Assembly: GCA_014654535.1 (NCBI GenBank)
Contig: BNBA01000002.1
Coordinates: forward strand, 62,001-126,000
DNA length: 64,000 bases
From: Xanthomonas boreopolis
GTDB taxonomy: Bacteria; Pseudomonadota; Gammaproteobacteria; Xanthomonadales; Xanthomonadaceae
Reading direction: 5' to 3'
Of the stretch, positions 1 through 8,445 are shown in pieces. The first letter of the stretch is position 1; each line of letters begins with the position of its first letter. The position numbers and the translations under genes are program-made. Below the pieces are notes generated by a model. The model worked only from the letters and a program-made list of their open reading frames with translations, was not told the origin of the DNA and made no database searches.

Positions 1-720
1 CAGCTCCTGCCCCGCGCGCGCGAAGATCGCGTGCGCGACCGGGTCGCCGGCCTCGGCCGCGCGCGTCACCAGGATCGACAGTTGCGCCACTTCGCTGCGC
101 GTGCTGGCGTGCTCGCCGTAGATCCGCGCGCACAGGTCCAGGTCGTGCCGGAGCGAGAGCGCGTCGTTGACGAGGGCGTGCAGCGGACCCTTGGGCAGGC
201 GCCCGTCGCTCATGCGCGAGTACGCGTTCAATCCCTGCACCGCGATCCAGTGCGCCGACCCCTCGTCGGAGAACGCCTCGCCCCAGCCGCCCGCGCGTGC
301 GGCCATGCCGCGGCGTTGCCCGTAGCCGATCGACCCCGTGCCCGCGACGATGTTGATGCCGTCGGTGCAGGCCAGGGAGCCGGCCCACCCGCACACCGTG
401 TCGTTGTCGCAGGTGTAGCGCGCGTGGCCGAGGATCTGCGCCGGCATCCGGTCCAGCAGCGGCGTGACCGTGCTGTCCTCGCCATGCGCCGGCAAGCCGA
501 AGAAGGCATGGCCGAGCGCCTGCGGGTCCATGCCGGCGTCCTCGAACACCTGCGCCACGCCCTGCGCGAGCATGGTGCGCACCGCCTCCAGCCCGATCTG
601 CGGGTAGTAGGCGGTGCCGAGCTGGGCCTGGGCGAGCAGGCGCCCGGCCGCGTCGATGAGCGCGAACCGGGTCTTGGTGCCGCCGCCGTCGACGCCGAGG
701 AAGCAGGCGTGGCGCGTCAT
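1..720 (-). CDS. BadF/BadG-family amino-sugar kinase (partial, runs off left edge)
   Basis: Predicted cytoplasmic ATP-dependent sugar kinase of the N-acetylglucosamine kinase-like BadF/BadG/BcrA/BcrD ATPase family. The N-terminus has the phosphate-binding motif DGGGTKTR (about residues 10-17). Further on are TCDNDT, a GTGSIGYG adenosine-side motif and GGWGEAFSDEGS, all usual for this family. About 240 codons are present and the C-terminus lies outside the window. The ATG overlaps the stop of the AgaS-like gene by 4 bases (ATGA), so it is the fifth gene of the operon. Context suggests that it phosphorylates galactosamine or N-acetylgalactosamine, supplying AgaS. This substrate is inferred; the same fold also serves GlcNAc kinases. 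Confidence 0.85.
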   Translation of the reverse strand, partial: MTRHACFLGVDGGGTKTRFALIDAAGRLLAQAQLGTAYYPQIGLEAVRTMLAQGVAQVFEDAGMDPQALGHAFFGLPAHGEDSTVTPLLDRMPAQILGHARYTCDNDTVCGWAGSLACTDGINIVAGTGSIGYGQRRGMAARAGGWGEAFSDEGSAHWIAVQGLNAYSRMSDGRLPKGPLHALVNDALSLRHDLDLCARIYGEHASTRSEVAQLSILVTRAAEAGDPVAHAIFARAGQEL

Positions 721-1877
721 GGGGCCAAGGCGTGGATGCGCACGCCCTGCACGACACGGTTCACCATGCCCTGCTTGTTGGGATTGTCCGGCGACAGGCC
801 CAGCGCCAGCGAGCACTGGAACGCGAAGACCTGCGCGATGGCCACGTACGGCCACAGCAGGTCCACGTCGGCGGCGCCGGCCATGCCGGGTACCGTCACC
901 GTGTCGCGCGCCAGGCCGTCGCGCGGTTGCGCGGTGATCTCGATGACCCGGCCGGCGTAGCCGTCCCTGCGCAGTTCGTCGAGCAGGTCGTGGTCGTAGC
1001 GCCGGGTCAGCGGGTCGTTCGAGACGAACACCGCCACCAGGGTGCGCGGGGTGATGAACGTCTTGGGCCCGTGGCGAAAGCCCAGCGGCGTGTCGAAACA
1101 GGTCGCGATGGCGCCGTTGGTGAGCTCGCCGAGCTTGAGCGCCGCCTCGCGCGCAAGACCTTGCATCAGCCCGCTCCCCAGATAGGCGACGCGATCGTAT
1201 CCGGCCAGCGCCAGCTCCTGCAGGGCCGGGCGCGCTTCGGCGATCACGCGGCCGGTGGCATCGGCGAGCGGCGCGATGCGCGCGTCCATCGCGCGTGCCG
1301 GTCCCAGCGCCAGCAGCGTGGCGTACATCATGCAGCTGAAGCTGGAGGTCATCGCGAAGCTGGCGTCGTGGGTCTCCTCCGGCAGCAGCAGGGTCATCGC
1401 CTCGCGCGCGCCGCTGCGGCCAAGCGAGCCGTCCGGATTGCAGGTGACCACCAGGTGGCGTACTTGGCGCACCCTCGATTCGGCGATCCGTACCGCGGCC
1501 AGGCTCTCGGGGCTGTTGCCGGAGCGGCCGAAGGACACCAGCAGCAACGGTTGCTCCGGGTCCAGGTACAGCGCCGGGCTGCTGACCAGGTCGGTGGTGG
1601 GCACGGCATCCACGCGCGCCGCCAGTTGGCGGTCGAGCAGCGGCGCCAGGCATTGGCCGATGTAGGCCGAGGTCCCCGCGCCGGTGAGGACGATCCGGGC
1701 GCGCGCATCGTGCGCGACCGGCGCCACGAAGGCCTGCACGCGTTCGTGCAGCGCCCGGACCATGGCATGGGTGCGCCTGAGCATGTCCGGTTGCTGCTCG
1801 ATCTCGCGCGCGGTCGAGGCCGCTCCGGCCGCAAGCAGGTCCGGTTCCGGGATGCCGAGGTATTCAGTGGTTTTCAT
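717..1877 (-). CDS. agaS: AgaS-like SIS-domain sugar isomerase/deaminase
   Basis: About 386 residues, close in length and sequence to E. coli AgaS. It has two SIS domains. Matching signatures are LTGAGTSAYIG, VPTTDLV, LLVSFGRSGNSPES, PEETHDASFAMTSS, GFRHGPKT and a C-terminal NRVVQGV. AgaS converts galactosamine-6-phosphate to tagatose-6-phosphate with release of ammonia. The chosen ATG (MKTTEYLG) overlaps the end of the upstream AgaZ-like gene by 14 bases. An in-frame ATG at 1892 would add MPATP and cannot be excluded; neither has a clear ribosome site, which suits translational coupling. The gene ends in a 4-base overlap with the kinase. Confidence 0.88.
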   Translation of the reverse strand: MKTTEYLGIPEPDLLAAGAASTAREIEQQPDMLRRTHAMVRALHERVQAFVAPVAHDARARIVLTGAGTSAYIGQCLAPLLDRQLAARVDAVPTTDLVSSPALYLDPEQPLLLVSFGRSGNSPESLAAVRIAESRVRQVRHLVVTCNPDGSLGRSGAREAMTLLLPEETHDASFAMTSSFSCMMYATLLALGPARAMDARIAPLADATGRVIAEARPALQELALAGYDRVAYLGSGLMQGLAREAALKLGELTNGAIATCFDTPLGFRHGPKTFITPRTLVAVFVSNDPLTRRYDHDLLDELRRDGYAGRVIEITAQPRDGLARDTVTVPGMAGAADVDLLWPYVAIAQVFAFQCSLALGLSPDNPNKQGMVNRVVQGVRIHALAP

Positions 1878-3165
1878 GGGGGTCGCAGGCATGGTCGTAG
1901 TCGTCGATCACTGCGTTGATGTGCGCCATCGCCAGGGCGGCCGGATCCCGGACGGCATCGTCGCCGGCCGGGCCATTGCGGAGCGCATGCAACGCTTGGG
2001 GGAGGTATTGGCTGACCAGCGGCGGCGGCGGCGGGTCGGCGCGGAGGTTGGCGAACAGCCGCTCCCGCGCCGCCTCGATGGCGGGGTCGGGCCAGTAGTA
2101 GCGGATGCGGTCGCTGAGGCTGTACTGCAGGTCGATGCGCAACGCGTCGCCTTCCGCGTGGTAGTACTTGCGCCAGTGCCGTGGTTCCTGGCGCATGCGT
2201 TCGAGCACCACCTCGCGCAGCCGCGCCCGCCGTTCCGGCGCGATCCATTCGGCCTCGATCGCGTCCAGCGCCCACAACGCTTCGCGCAACGCGAAGGTCA
2301 GGCCGGGGCCGACCTTGAGGATGGCGAAGTGGTCGCGCACCAGCGCGGCCAGGGCGCCGCGGGTCTGGTAGTCGGTCGAGTGCGCCTCGAACACCATGCC
2401 GGGTACGCCGGCGATCGCCTCGCTGAGCGTGCGCGCCCTGGCCGGGACGTAATCGACGACACGATGGTGGTCGAACTCGACGCCGGGCTGCACCACCGAG
2501 GCGATCACCCGTTGCCAGGCCGCTTCGAGGCCGGCGGCGCGGAACGCCTCGCGGTGCGCGGCGATGGTCGCCAGGGCGGCCTGCGGGGTGGTGGTGGCCA
2601 GTCCTTCGATGGACTCGGTCGCGCCGCCCGGCACCGGCACTTCGGTGCCGATCACGTACACCGGCGGTTCGCCACCGGCCCGTGCGTAGGCGGCTTCCGC
2701 GGCGGCGCACAGGCGCACCGCGCGATCCACGATCCAGGCCTCCGGCAGCGGCTGCGGATCGTCCGCGCAGGCCATCGAGCAATCCAGGTGGATCTTGCGG
2801 AAGCCGGCGGCGACGTAGGCCGCCACCATCGCCTCGGCCTTGGTCATCGCCGCCCCGGCGTCCATCGCGGTCCATGGGTTCGGGCCGAGATGGTCGCCGC
2901 CGAGCGCGATGCGCGCCGGATCGAAGCCGACCCTGGCGGCGATGCCGTGCACGAAGCCGGCGAAATCGGCCGGGGTCATGCCGGTGTAGCCGCCATCCTG
3001 GTTGACCTGGTTGCAGGTGGCTTCGAACAGCACCAGCGGCTGGTCGCGGGCCAGCGCGCGGCGCAGCGCGGCTTCGATCACGAGGGGATGGGCCGAGCAG
3101 ATCGAGGTGACGCCGCAGGGCTGGCCCTGCTTGTGGCGCGCGACGAGTTGCAGGAGTGCGTGCAT
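1864..3165 (-). CDS. agaZ: Tagatose-bisphosphate aldolase GatZ/KbaZ/AgaZ-family protein
   Basis: 433 residues of the GatZ/KbaZ/AgaZ family with a TIM-barrel fold. Visible motifs are CSAHPLV near residue 22, FEATCNQVNQDGGYTGM near 50, and GGDHLGPNPW near 95, which is the most typical family motif. Family members act as the non-catalytic partner of the class II aldolase GatY/KbaY, and some AgaZ proteins have been proposed to be tagatose-6-phosphate kinases. No GatY/KbaY partner is in the window. The start is 14 bases after the EamA stop, and the end overlaps AgaS. Either role places it directly after AgaS in the tagatose phosphate route. Confidence 0.85.
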   Translation of the reverse strand: MHALLQLVARHKQGQPCGVTSICSAHPLVIEAALRRALARDQPLVLFEATCNQVNQDGGYTGMTPADFAGFVHGIAARVGFDPARIALGGDHLGPNPWTAMDAGAAMTKAEAMVAAYVAAGFRKIHLDCSMACADDPQPLPEAWIVDRAVRLCAAAEAAYARAGGEPPVYVIGTEVPVPGGATESIEGLATTTPQAALATIAAHREAFRAAGLEAAWQRVIASVVQPGVEFDHHRVVDYVPARARTLSEAIAGVPGMVFEAHSTDYQTRGALAALVRDHFAILKVGPGLTFALREALWALDAIEAEWIAPERRARLREVVLERMRQEPRHWRKYYHAEGDALRIDLQYSLSDRIRYYWPDPAIEAARERLFANLRADPPPPPLVSQYLPQALHALRNGPAGDDAVRDPAALAMAHINAVIDDYDHACDPHENH

Positions 3166-3179
3166 CGGGGATTTCCGGG

Positions 3180-4100
3180 TCAGGGGGAGGATGGGCGCGC
3201 GGCCGGGCGCTCCGGTTCGAGCACCAGCAGCAGCGAGGCGACCAGGGCCAGCGCCAGGCCGGCGATCTTCAGCGGGCCGGGGACCACGCCGGCGAACAGC
3301 AGCGACAACAGCGCGGTCACCAGCGGCGCGCCGGCGTTGGTCAGCGGGGCGACCACGATCGCCTGGCCATGGCGGAAGGCGTACACCAGCGCCAACGCGC
3401 CGATCGCGTTGAGGATCTGGATCGCGGCCGTCATCCACGGGCCGTCCAGGCCGGTGTTGACCGCTTGCGTCCAGTCGGTCATCGCCCAGGCGGCCGGCAC
3501 CAGCAGCAGCGCGCCGAGGGTCATGTAGAAGAAGATGCTGTCGGCGCCGACGGTGTGGTTGGCCAGCTTCATGAAGTAGGCCTGCAGGCCCCACGCCGCC
3601 ATGATCAGCAGCGACAGGGCGAACCAGCCCATGCCGTGCGCATCGGCCCGGCCGAACGACAGGTCGAGCAGGGGCAGGGCGAGCAGCGCGCACACGATGC
3701 CGAGGGCGCCCAGCCTGCCGGTGCGTTCGCGCAGCAGCAGGAAAGACAGCGCGATGGTGATCACCGGCGACAGGGAGATGATCGGGAAGATGAAGTAGGC
3801 CGGGCCCAGCGTGAGCGCGCGGAACAGCAGCAGCTGTCCTCCCGCGCCCAGCAGGCCGATCAGCAGCCCGTAGGCCATCGCGCGCGGATGCCGGTCCAGG
3901 CGCCAGCCGCCCCGCCACAGCACGAACAGCGCCGGCGGGATCATCGTCACGGCCCACACGCAGTAGACCAGGGTGTCAGGGAAACCGTGCTCGGCCGACA
4001 GCCCGGACAACGACCCCCATACCCCCCACAGCGCGACCACCGCCAGTGCGTACAACACCCAGGCCCGGCGCGCGCCGCCCATTGCCGCGGCCGCGCTCAT
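3180..4100 (-). CDS. EamA/DMT-family inner-membrane transporter
   Basis: 306 residues with about ten hydrophobic segments in two EamA repeats, for example LYALAVVALWGVWGS at the N-terminus and a GALALVYAF stretch near residue 240. It is a drug/metabolite transporter-type permease. Its position between the glycosidase (4-base ATGA overlap) and the AgaZ-like gene (14-base gap) makes it the probable sugar importer of the operon. That is inference, since many EamA proteins are exporters. No PTS or ABC sugar transporter is present in the locus, which fits a permease plus kinase route. The C-terminus is cytoplasmic and ends in a proline-rich tail. Confidence 0.82.
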   Translation of the reverse strand: MSAAAAMGGARRAWVLYALAVVALWGVWGSLSGLSAEHGFPDTLVYCVWAVTMIPPALFVLWRGGWRLDRHPRAMAYGLLIGLLGAGGQLLLFRALTLGPAYFIFPIISLSPVITIALSFLLLRERTGRLGALGIVCALLALPLLDLSFGRADAHGMGWFALSLLIMAAWGLQAYFMKLANHTVGADSIFFYMTLGALLLVPAAWAMTDWTQAVNTGLDGPWMTAAIQILNAIGALALVYAFRHGQAIVVAPLTNAGAPLVTALLSLLFAGVVPGPLKIAGLALALVASLLLVLEPERPAARPSSP

Positions 4101-6217
4101 GCGCGCGCCCCGGCCGGTATGGCCTGCAGCAGCAGGAAACGCTTGAACGACGCCTGGACGGTGCCGGTGCCGGAAGCCGCATCGACCTGGCCGAGCTCGG
4201 TGCCGTTGAAGAGGTCGCGCACCGCGTAGCGTCCCTTGCCCAGCCCGCGCAGGTGCAGCGGCCCCTCCCACGTGTCGGCGTAGAAGGCGTAGTACATCGC
4301 GCCGTCCTTGGCGATCGCGTGCGCCTCGGGCTTGTCGAAGCCGATGTCGTACAGCTCGCCCCGGTATTCGCCCTTGGGCAGCATGTGGGTCTTGTAGATG
4401 TCCACCCATTTCCGCCACAGCGCCTCCTTCTCCGGGGTGAGAACGAAGCCGCCGGGAGGCAAGGGCTGGGTCGGCCGGTCGGTATCGTGCGGCCAAGTGA
4501 ACTTGGTCGAGATCACCGCGCCGATGCCGACGCTCGAGGCGAAGTCGTCGCCGCCGTCGCTGAGTTCGACGTGGTCGCCGGCGTAGCTGCTGGTGTCGCC
4601 GAACAGCGCCTTCACCGACTTGCCCTTGTGGCGCACCTGCCAGGACGAGAGCGGGTCGGAGGCCGGGTACTGGTCGGTGGACGGCAGGTTGTGGAAGGCG
4701 AACGCGGTGCCGCACGGGCAGAGTTCGACCACCGCCTCGGGGTTGGCCTGGTGCGCGGCACGGTAGATCGCGTTCCAGAAATCGGCCAGCCGTTCGAACG
4801 AGTCGGTGGGATGGGCATGGCGGTGCAGGGGGTTGTAGCAGGGCGCGACCGCGTTGAGGTGCTGGCCGTCCAGCTTGATTCCCTCGAAGCCCCAGTCGGC
4901 GATCGCCTTGCGCACCAGCTCCACGTAGAAATCGATGGTCGGCTGATAGGCCGGGCACTGGGTGAAGGCATTCCACCAGCTGACCTTCTGCACCGAACCT
5001 TCCTGGTCCAGCAACAGCATGTCCGGATGGTCGTGCAGCACGTCGCTGCCGGGATCGCAGGCCAGCGGGGCCAGCCACAGCCGCGGGCGCAGGCCCTGCG
5101 CCTTCACCGCGCGCACGAACGCACGCATGTCCTCGTCGCCGCGCGGGAACTTGCGCGGGTCGAGCTTCCAGTCGCCTTCGTTGGTTTGCCAGCCGTCGTC
5201 GAGCACCGCCCATTCGAAGCCCAGCTCGCGCGCCTTGGGCAGGGTCGCCACGATCTGCTCGGTGGTGAAGTCGCGGTCGTAACCCCATGCGCACCAGATC
5301 GGGGCGAACGCCGACTGCGGCGGGCGCGGGCCGGCGATGCCCAGTTCGCGCATGTAGCGCCGGTAATGGTCCAGCGGCGCGAAGAAGTCGCCTTGGTGCA
5401 CGCACACGAAGCAGTGGTCGGTGGTCAACGCCTGGCCGGGGGCGAGGCTGAGCGGCTGGTTCGATTCCACCGCGATGCTGGCGCCGCTCCCGAGCTTGCG
5501 CACCGGCAGGTCGAGCAGACGCGGCACGGTCTCGACATGCCCGACGGCCAGGCCGACGTCGCGTCGCCAGATGTTGGCCACCGGTGTGCCGCCGCCGTAG
5601 TCGGAGGCATCCATCGCCAGCGTGTTGCGCTGCTCGAAGCCGTCCACGAGCGGCTGCACCCAGTCCCGCCGGTCCGCGTGGGTGGCGCCGGAGAAACTCC
5701 AGAATCCGCCCGGCCGTTCGGCCAGGGCATGCGCGCCGTTGCGCCAGCCCGCCACCTCGATCGGGGCAGGGCCAGCGTTGCGATAAGTGACGCGCAGCAG
5801 GGCCAGGCCCGGATAGTGCTCCAGCAGGGTCACCTCGACCTGCTTCTCGATGCCGTTGTCGGCGAGCCCGGTCACCCGCAGGCGCTTGCCGGGCCCGTGG
5901 CGATCGCCGCGCAGGCGCTCGCTGTGCTGCCCGCGGAAGCGGAACTCACCGAGGACGCGCGGTTCGCCGGTGCCATCCCCGAGCAGCAACACCTCGCTGG
6001 CCTCGTAGCCGGTGAGGTCCAGTCCGCGGACGAGCAGCCGGGTGCGCAGGACGGCATCGAACTGCAGGTCGAGCGCCCCGTCGCCGATGGAGGCGCGTGG
6101 CGCGTCGCTCTCCGTTCCCTGCGCGCGCGGGATGCCCAGCGCGGACAGGGGCAGGGAGGCGCCGGCGACCGTGCCACCGACGAGTTTGAGCACTGAGCGG
6201 CGTCCGATTGGGGGCAT
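4097..6217 (-). CDS. Exported GH36-type alpha-galactosidase / alpha-N-acetylgalactosaminidase
   Basis: 706 residues. The N-terminus (MPPIGRRSVLKLVGG) is a Tat-type signal: two arginines, then a hydrophobic stretch ending near IPRAQG. The central barrel is clan GH-D. It has VLDDGWQTNEGDW, a PRLWLAP stretch, the nucleophile motif GIKLDG near residue 447, and a DGGDD segment near 550 where the acid/base is expected. It probably acts in the periplasm and releases terminal alpha-galactosyl or alpha-GalNAc residues. The first gene of the five-gene operon, it starts at an ATG after AGGACAGG; an in-frame extension to 6280 has no signal logic. An operator-like repeat lies about 90 bases upstream. Confidence 0.85.
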   Translation of the reverse strand: MPPIGRRSVLKLVGGTVAGASLPLSALGIPRAQGTESDAPRASIGDGALDLQFDAVLRTRLLVRGLDLTGYEASEVLLLGDGTGEPRVLGEFRFRGQHSERLRGDRHGPGKRLRVTGLADNGIEKQVEVTLLEHYPGLALLRVTYRNAGPAPIEVAGWRNGAHALAERPGGFWSFSGATHADRRDWVQPLVDGFEQRNTLAMDASDYGGGTPVANIWRRDVGLAVGHVETVPRLLDLPVRKLGSGASIAVESNQPLSLAPGQALTTDHCFVCVHQGDFFAPLDHYRRYMRELGIAGPRPPQSAFAPIWCAWGYDRDFTTEQIVATLPKARELGFEWAVLDDGWQTNEGDWKLDPRKFPRGDEDMRAFVRAVKAQGLRPRLWLAPLACDPGSDVLHDHPDMLLLDQEGSVQKVSWWNAFTQCPAYQPTIDFYVELVRKAIADWGFEGIKLDGQHLNAVAPCYNPLHRHAHPTDSFERLADFWNAIYRAAHQANPEAVVELCPCGTAFAFHNLPSTDQYPASDPLSSWQVRHKGKSVKALFGDTSSYAGDHVELSDGGDDFASSVGIGAVISTKFTWPHDTDRPTQPLPPGGFVLTPEKEALWRKWVDIYKTHMLPKGEYRGELYDIGFDKPEAHAIAKDGAMYYAFYADTWEGPLHLRGLGKGRYAVRDLFNGTELGQVDAASGTGTVQASFKRFLLLQAIPAGARA

Positions 6218-6305
6218 GGCGACCTGTCCTGATGAAAGGGAGGCTTCATTCTGGTGCAAACGAAGCGATGGATGCAACACATTTGTTGCGATATGTGGTA
6301 TCTAA

Positions 6306-6326
6306 GTTTCGTTACCTTACCGAAAC
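6306..6326. promoter_or_regulatory. Inverted repeat, candidate DeoR/AgaR operator
   Basis: GTTTCG and CGAAAC form a perfect 6-base inverted repeat around a 9-base spacer (TTACCTTAC). It lies between the divergently transcribed GH36 operon and the amidohydrolase gene, only 10 bases before the latter's ATG. The same TTTCG core recurs several times in front of the DeoR-type repressor and the TonB receptor gene. TTTCG repeats are typical of DeoR/AgaR sites. Binding by the local repressor is inferred. Confidence 0.6.
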
Positions 6327-6336
6327 GACGGAGTCG

Positions 6337-7476
6337 ATGATGTCAGCTTCATTCGCCGCCCGCCCTGCCGCCCGTGTGGCCGGCCTGCTTGCCGCGCTGT
6401 CGTGCGGCGTTGCCCTTGCCGCGACGACGCCGGCGCCGCAGGCGCCAGGGCCGGAGCGGGCGGGCACTTACTCGATGGATGACTTCGCGCGCGTGCGCAA
6501 GTACGACGCGCACGTGCACTACAACGCGGATGACGCGGCCTTCCTGGACCTGGCGCGCGCGGACGGCTTCGAGTTGATGACGATCAACGTGGACTATCCG
6601 GACTTTCCCCCGCTGGACGTGCAGCGCAAGATCGCGCTCGCGCAGCACCGCGCCGACCCGGCGCGCGTGCATTGGGCGGCGACGTTCTCGATGCAGGGGT
6701 TCGGCACGCCCGGCTGGCAGGCGCGCGTGGATGCCGGACTGCGGCAGGCGGTCGCGCAGGGCGCCACCGCCGTGAAGATATGGAAGAACGTCGGCATGGT
6801 CGAGAAGGACGCCCAGGGGCGCATGATCATGCTCGACGATCCCGGGCTGGCGCCGGTCGCCGAGCAGGTGCGCGCGCTCGGCGTGGCGCTGATCGCGCAC
6901 CAGGGCGAGCCGCACAACTGCTGGCTGCCGCTGGCGCAAATGACCACCCGGAACGACCGCGAGTATTTCTCCCGGCATCCGCAGTACCACATGTACCTGC
7001 ATCCGGAGCAGCCCGGTTACGAGGACCTGATGGCCGCGCGCGACCGCTTCGTCGCGGCGCATCCGCGGCTGCGCTTCGTCGGGGCGCACATGGCCAGCCT
7101 GGAGTACGACGTCGATCGCCTGGCTGGCTTCCTCGATCGCTTCCCCAATGCCACGGTCGACCTGGCCGCGCGCATGGGGCAATTGCAGTACCAGTCGTTG
7201 CGCGACCGGGAGAAGGTGCGCCGATTCTTCGTTCGTTACCAGGACCGGTTGCTGTACGGCACCGACCTGACCTTCGGGCCGGGTGGCGATCCGGCCGAGT
7301 TCAGGCGCTCCGCCGAAGCGGCCTGGCGTTCCGACTGGCGCTACCTGGCCACCGGCGAAAGCCAGTACATCGATGCGGTCGATGCCGATGTGCCGGGCCT
7401 GGCGTTGCCGCGCGAGGTCATCGACAAGATCTACTACCAAAACGCCGTGCGGGAGTTCGCCGCGCCGCGGCACTAG
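6337..7476 (+). CDS. Exported amidohydrolase-fold (TIM-barrel metal-dependent) hydrolase
   Basis: 379 residues with a signal peptide (GLLAALSCGVALA, cleavage near residue 32). The mature protein has the metal-binding pattern of Amidohydrolase_2-type barrels: DAHVHYN near residue 58, a central Lys in TAVKIWK, AHQGEPH, a later GAHMAS, and GTDLTF near residue 310. The substrate cannot be read from sequence. It is divergent from the GH36 operon and probably under the same operator. A periplasmic carbohydrate-ester, lactone or N-acyl hydrolase would all fit. The ATG at 6337 is followed by a second ATG, with ACGGAG just upstream. Confidence 0.75.
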   Translation: MMSASFAARPAARVAGLLAALSCGVALAATTPAPQAPGPERAGTYSMDDFARVRKYDAHVHYNADDAAFLDLARADGFELMTINVDYPDFPPLDVQRKIALAQHRADPARVHWAATFSMQGFGTPGWQARVDAGLRQAVAQGATAVKIWKNVGMVEKDAQGRMIMLDDPGLAPVAEQVRALGVALIAHQGEPHNCWLPLAQMTTRNDREYFSRHPQYHMYLHPEQPGYEDLMAARDRFVAAHPRLRFVGAHMASLEYDVDRLAGFLDRFPNATVDLAARMGQLQYQSLRDREKVRRFFVRYQDRLLYGTDLTFGPGGDPAEFRRSAEAAWRSDWRYLATGESQYIDAVDADVPGLALPREVIDKIYYQNAVREFAAPRH

Positions 7477-7490
7477 CCGCGGCGATCGGG

Positions 7491-7527
7491 GGCGCCGTCC
7501 GGTCGTCGGGGCCGGCCCGACGGCGCC
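7491..7527. terminator. Hairpin between convergent genes, possible bidirectional terminator
   Basis: GGCGCCGTC (7491-7499) pairs with GACGGCGCC (7519-7527) across a 19-base loop, between the stops of the converging amidohydrolase and repressor genes. There is no T-run, so termination is uncertain. Confidence 0.4.
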
Positions 7528-7532
7528 GGCCG

Positions 7533-8312
7533 TTAGGCCAGTTGCAGGTCGAAGCCGAGGTGCTGGCTGGCCTGGCGGAGGTCCTCGGGGGCCCCGGTAT
7601 CGGTGATCAGCACGTCCAGGTCGCCCACCGGGATGATCCTGTGCAGGCAGATCCTGCCGAACTTGGAACTGTCGGTGATGGCCACGACCATGCGTGCGGC
7701 CTCGACCATCTTGCGGTTGAGCATGGCCTCGGGCTCGTAATGCGTGGTGATCCCGCGCTCCAGGTCCAGTCCGTCGACGCCGAGGAACAGGCGGTCCACG
7801 TGCAGCGCGTCCAGGGCCTCGACGGTCAGGCCGCCGTAGAAGGCCATGTTCTTGCGGCGGAGTTCGCCGCCGAGCATGACGATGCGGATGTTGCTCTTGG
7901 GGGTCAGCGCGGTGAGCACGCCGAAGTCGTTGGTCACCACGGTGACCTCGATGTTCGGCAAGGCCTCGGCCAGCTGGATGGCCGTGGTGCCCGAGTCGAT
8001 GGCGATGGTGTCGCCCGGCTTGACCAGGGCGGCCGCGCGCTGGCCGATGCGGCGTTTTTCGTCCAGGTGGACGGTGCGCTTGGCCTCGTAGTGCGGCTCG
8101 CTGGGCGCCATCCCGACCATGCTGGAGTCGATGGCGCCGCCATAGGCGCGGGCCATCACACCGCGTTCGGCCAGGTAGCGCAAATCCTTGCGCACGGTCT
8201 GCATGCTCACGCCGAAGCGGCGGGCGAGCGCGGCGACCTGCACGCTGCCGTGCTGGCGCACCAGTTCGCTGATCTGCAGGCGGCGCTGGCTGGTATCGCG
8301 GGTGGCGGACAT
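7533..8312 (-). CDS. DeoR/AgaR-family transcriptional repressor
   Basis: 259 residues with the classic layout. An N-terminal winged helix-turn-helix (about residues 8-60) contains VAALARRFGVSMQTVRKDL. The C-terminal DeoRC sugar-phosphate sensor domain contains AIDSGTTAIQLA, VVTNDFG, LGGELRRKN and FLGVDGLD. Such proteins sense phosphorylated sugars, here plausibly an amino-galactose or tagatose phosphate. The ATG at 8312 has an excellent AAAGGAGGTCC ribosome site; the longer in-frame opening to 8387 lacks one. It is divergent from the TonB receptor and separated by repeated TTTCG elements, so it probably represses itself, the receptor and the hydrolase operons. Confidence 0.9.
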   Translation of the reverse strand: MSATRDTSQRRLQISELVRQHGSVQVAALARRFGVSMQTVRKDLRYLAERGVMARAYGGAIDSSMVGMAPSEPHYEAKRTVHLDEKRRIGQRAAALVKPGDTIAIDSGTTAIQLAEALPNIEVTVVTNDFGVLTALTPKSNIRIVMLGGELRRKNMAFYGGLTVEALDALHVDRLFLGVDGLDLERGITTHYEPEAMLNRKMVEAARMVVAITDSSKFGRICLHRIIPVGDLDVLITDTGAPEDLRQASQHLGFDLQLA

Positions 8313-8347
8313 CGAAGGACCTCCTTTCAGGGCGCGAGTATGCGTTA

Positions 8348-8406
8348 TTTCGTTAAATTTCGCTATTGATATAAAACGAAACATCATTTAGGCTCGATTT
8401 CGTTTG
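8348..8406. promoter_or_regulatory. Cluster of TTTCG repeats, candidate DeoR/AgaR operator region
   Basis: An AT-rich island in the divergent promoter region. It holds TTTCGTT at 8348-8354, TTTCGCT at 8358-8364 (10 bases apart), AACGAAAC inverted at 8375-8382 and TTTCGTTTG at 8398-8406. Direct repeats of this type one helical turn apart are typical of DeoR-family operators. The same core occurs at 6306-6326. Confidence 0.65.
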
Positions 8407-8445
8407 TTAGTCAGCCAGATGTCACCGTCTTTGGAGGAGAGGCCC

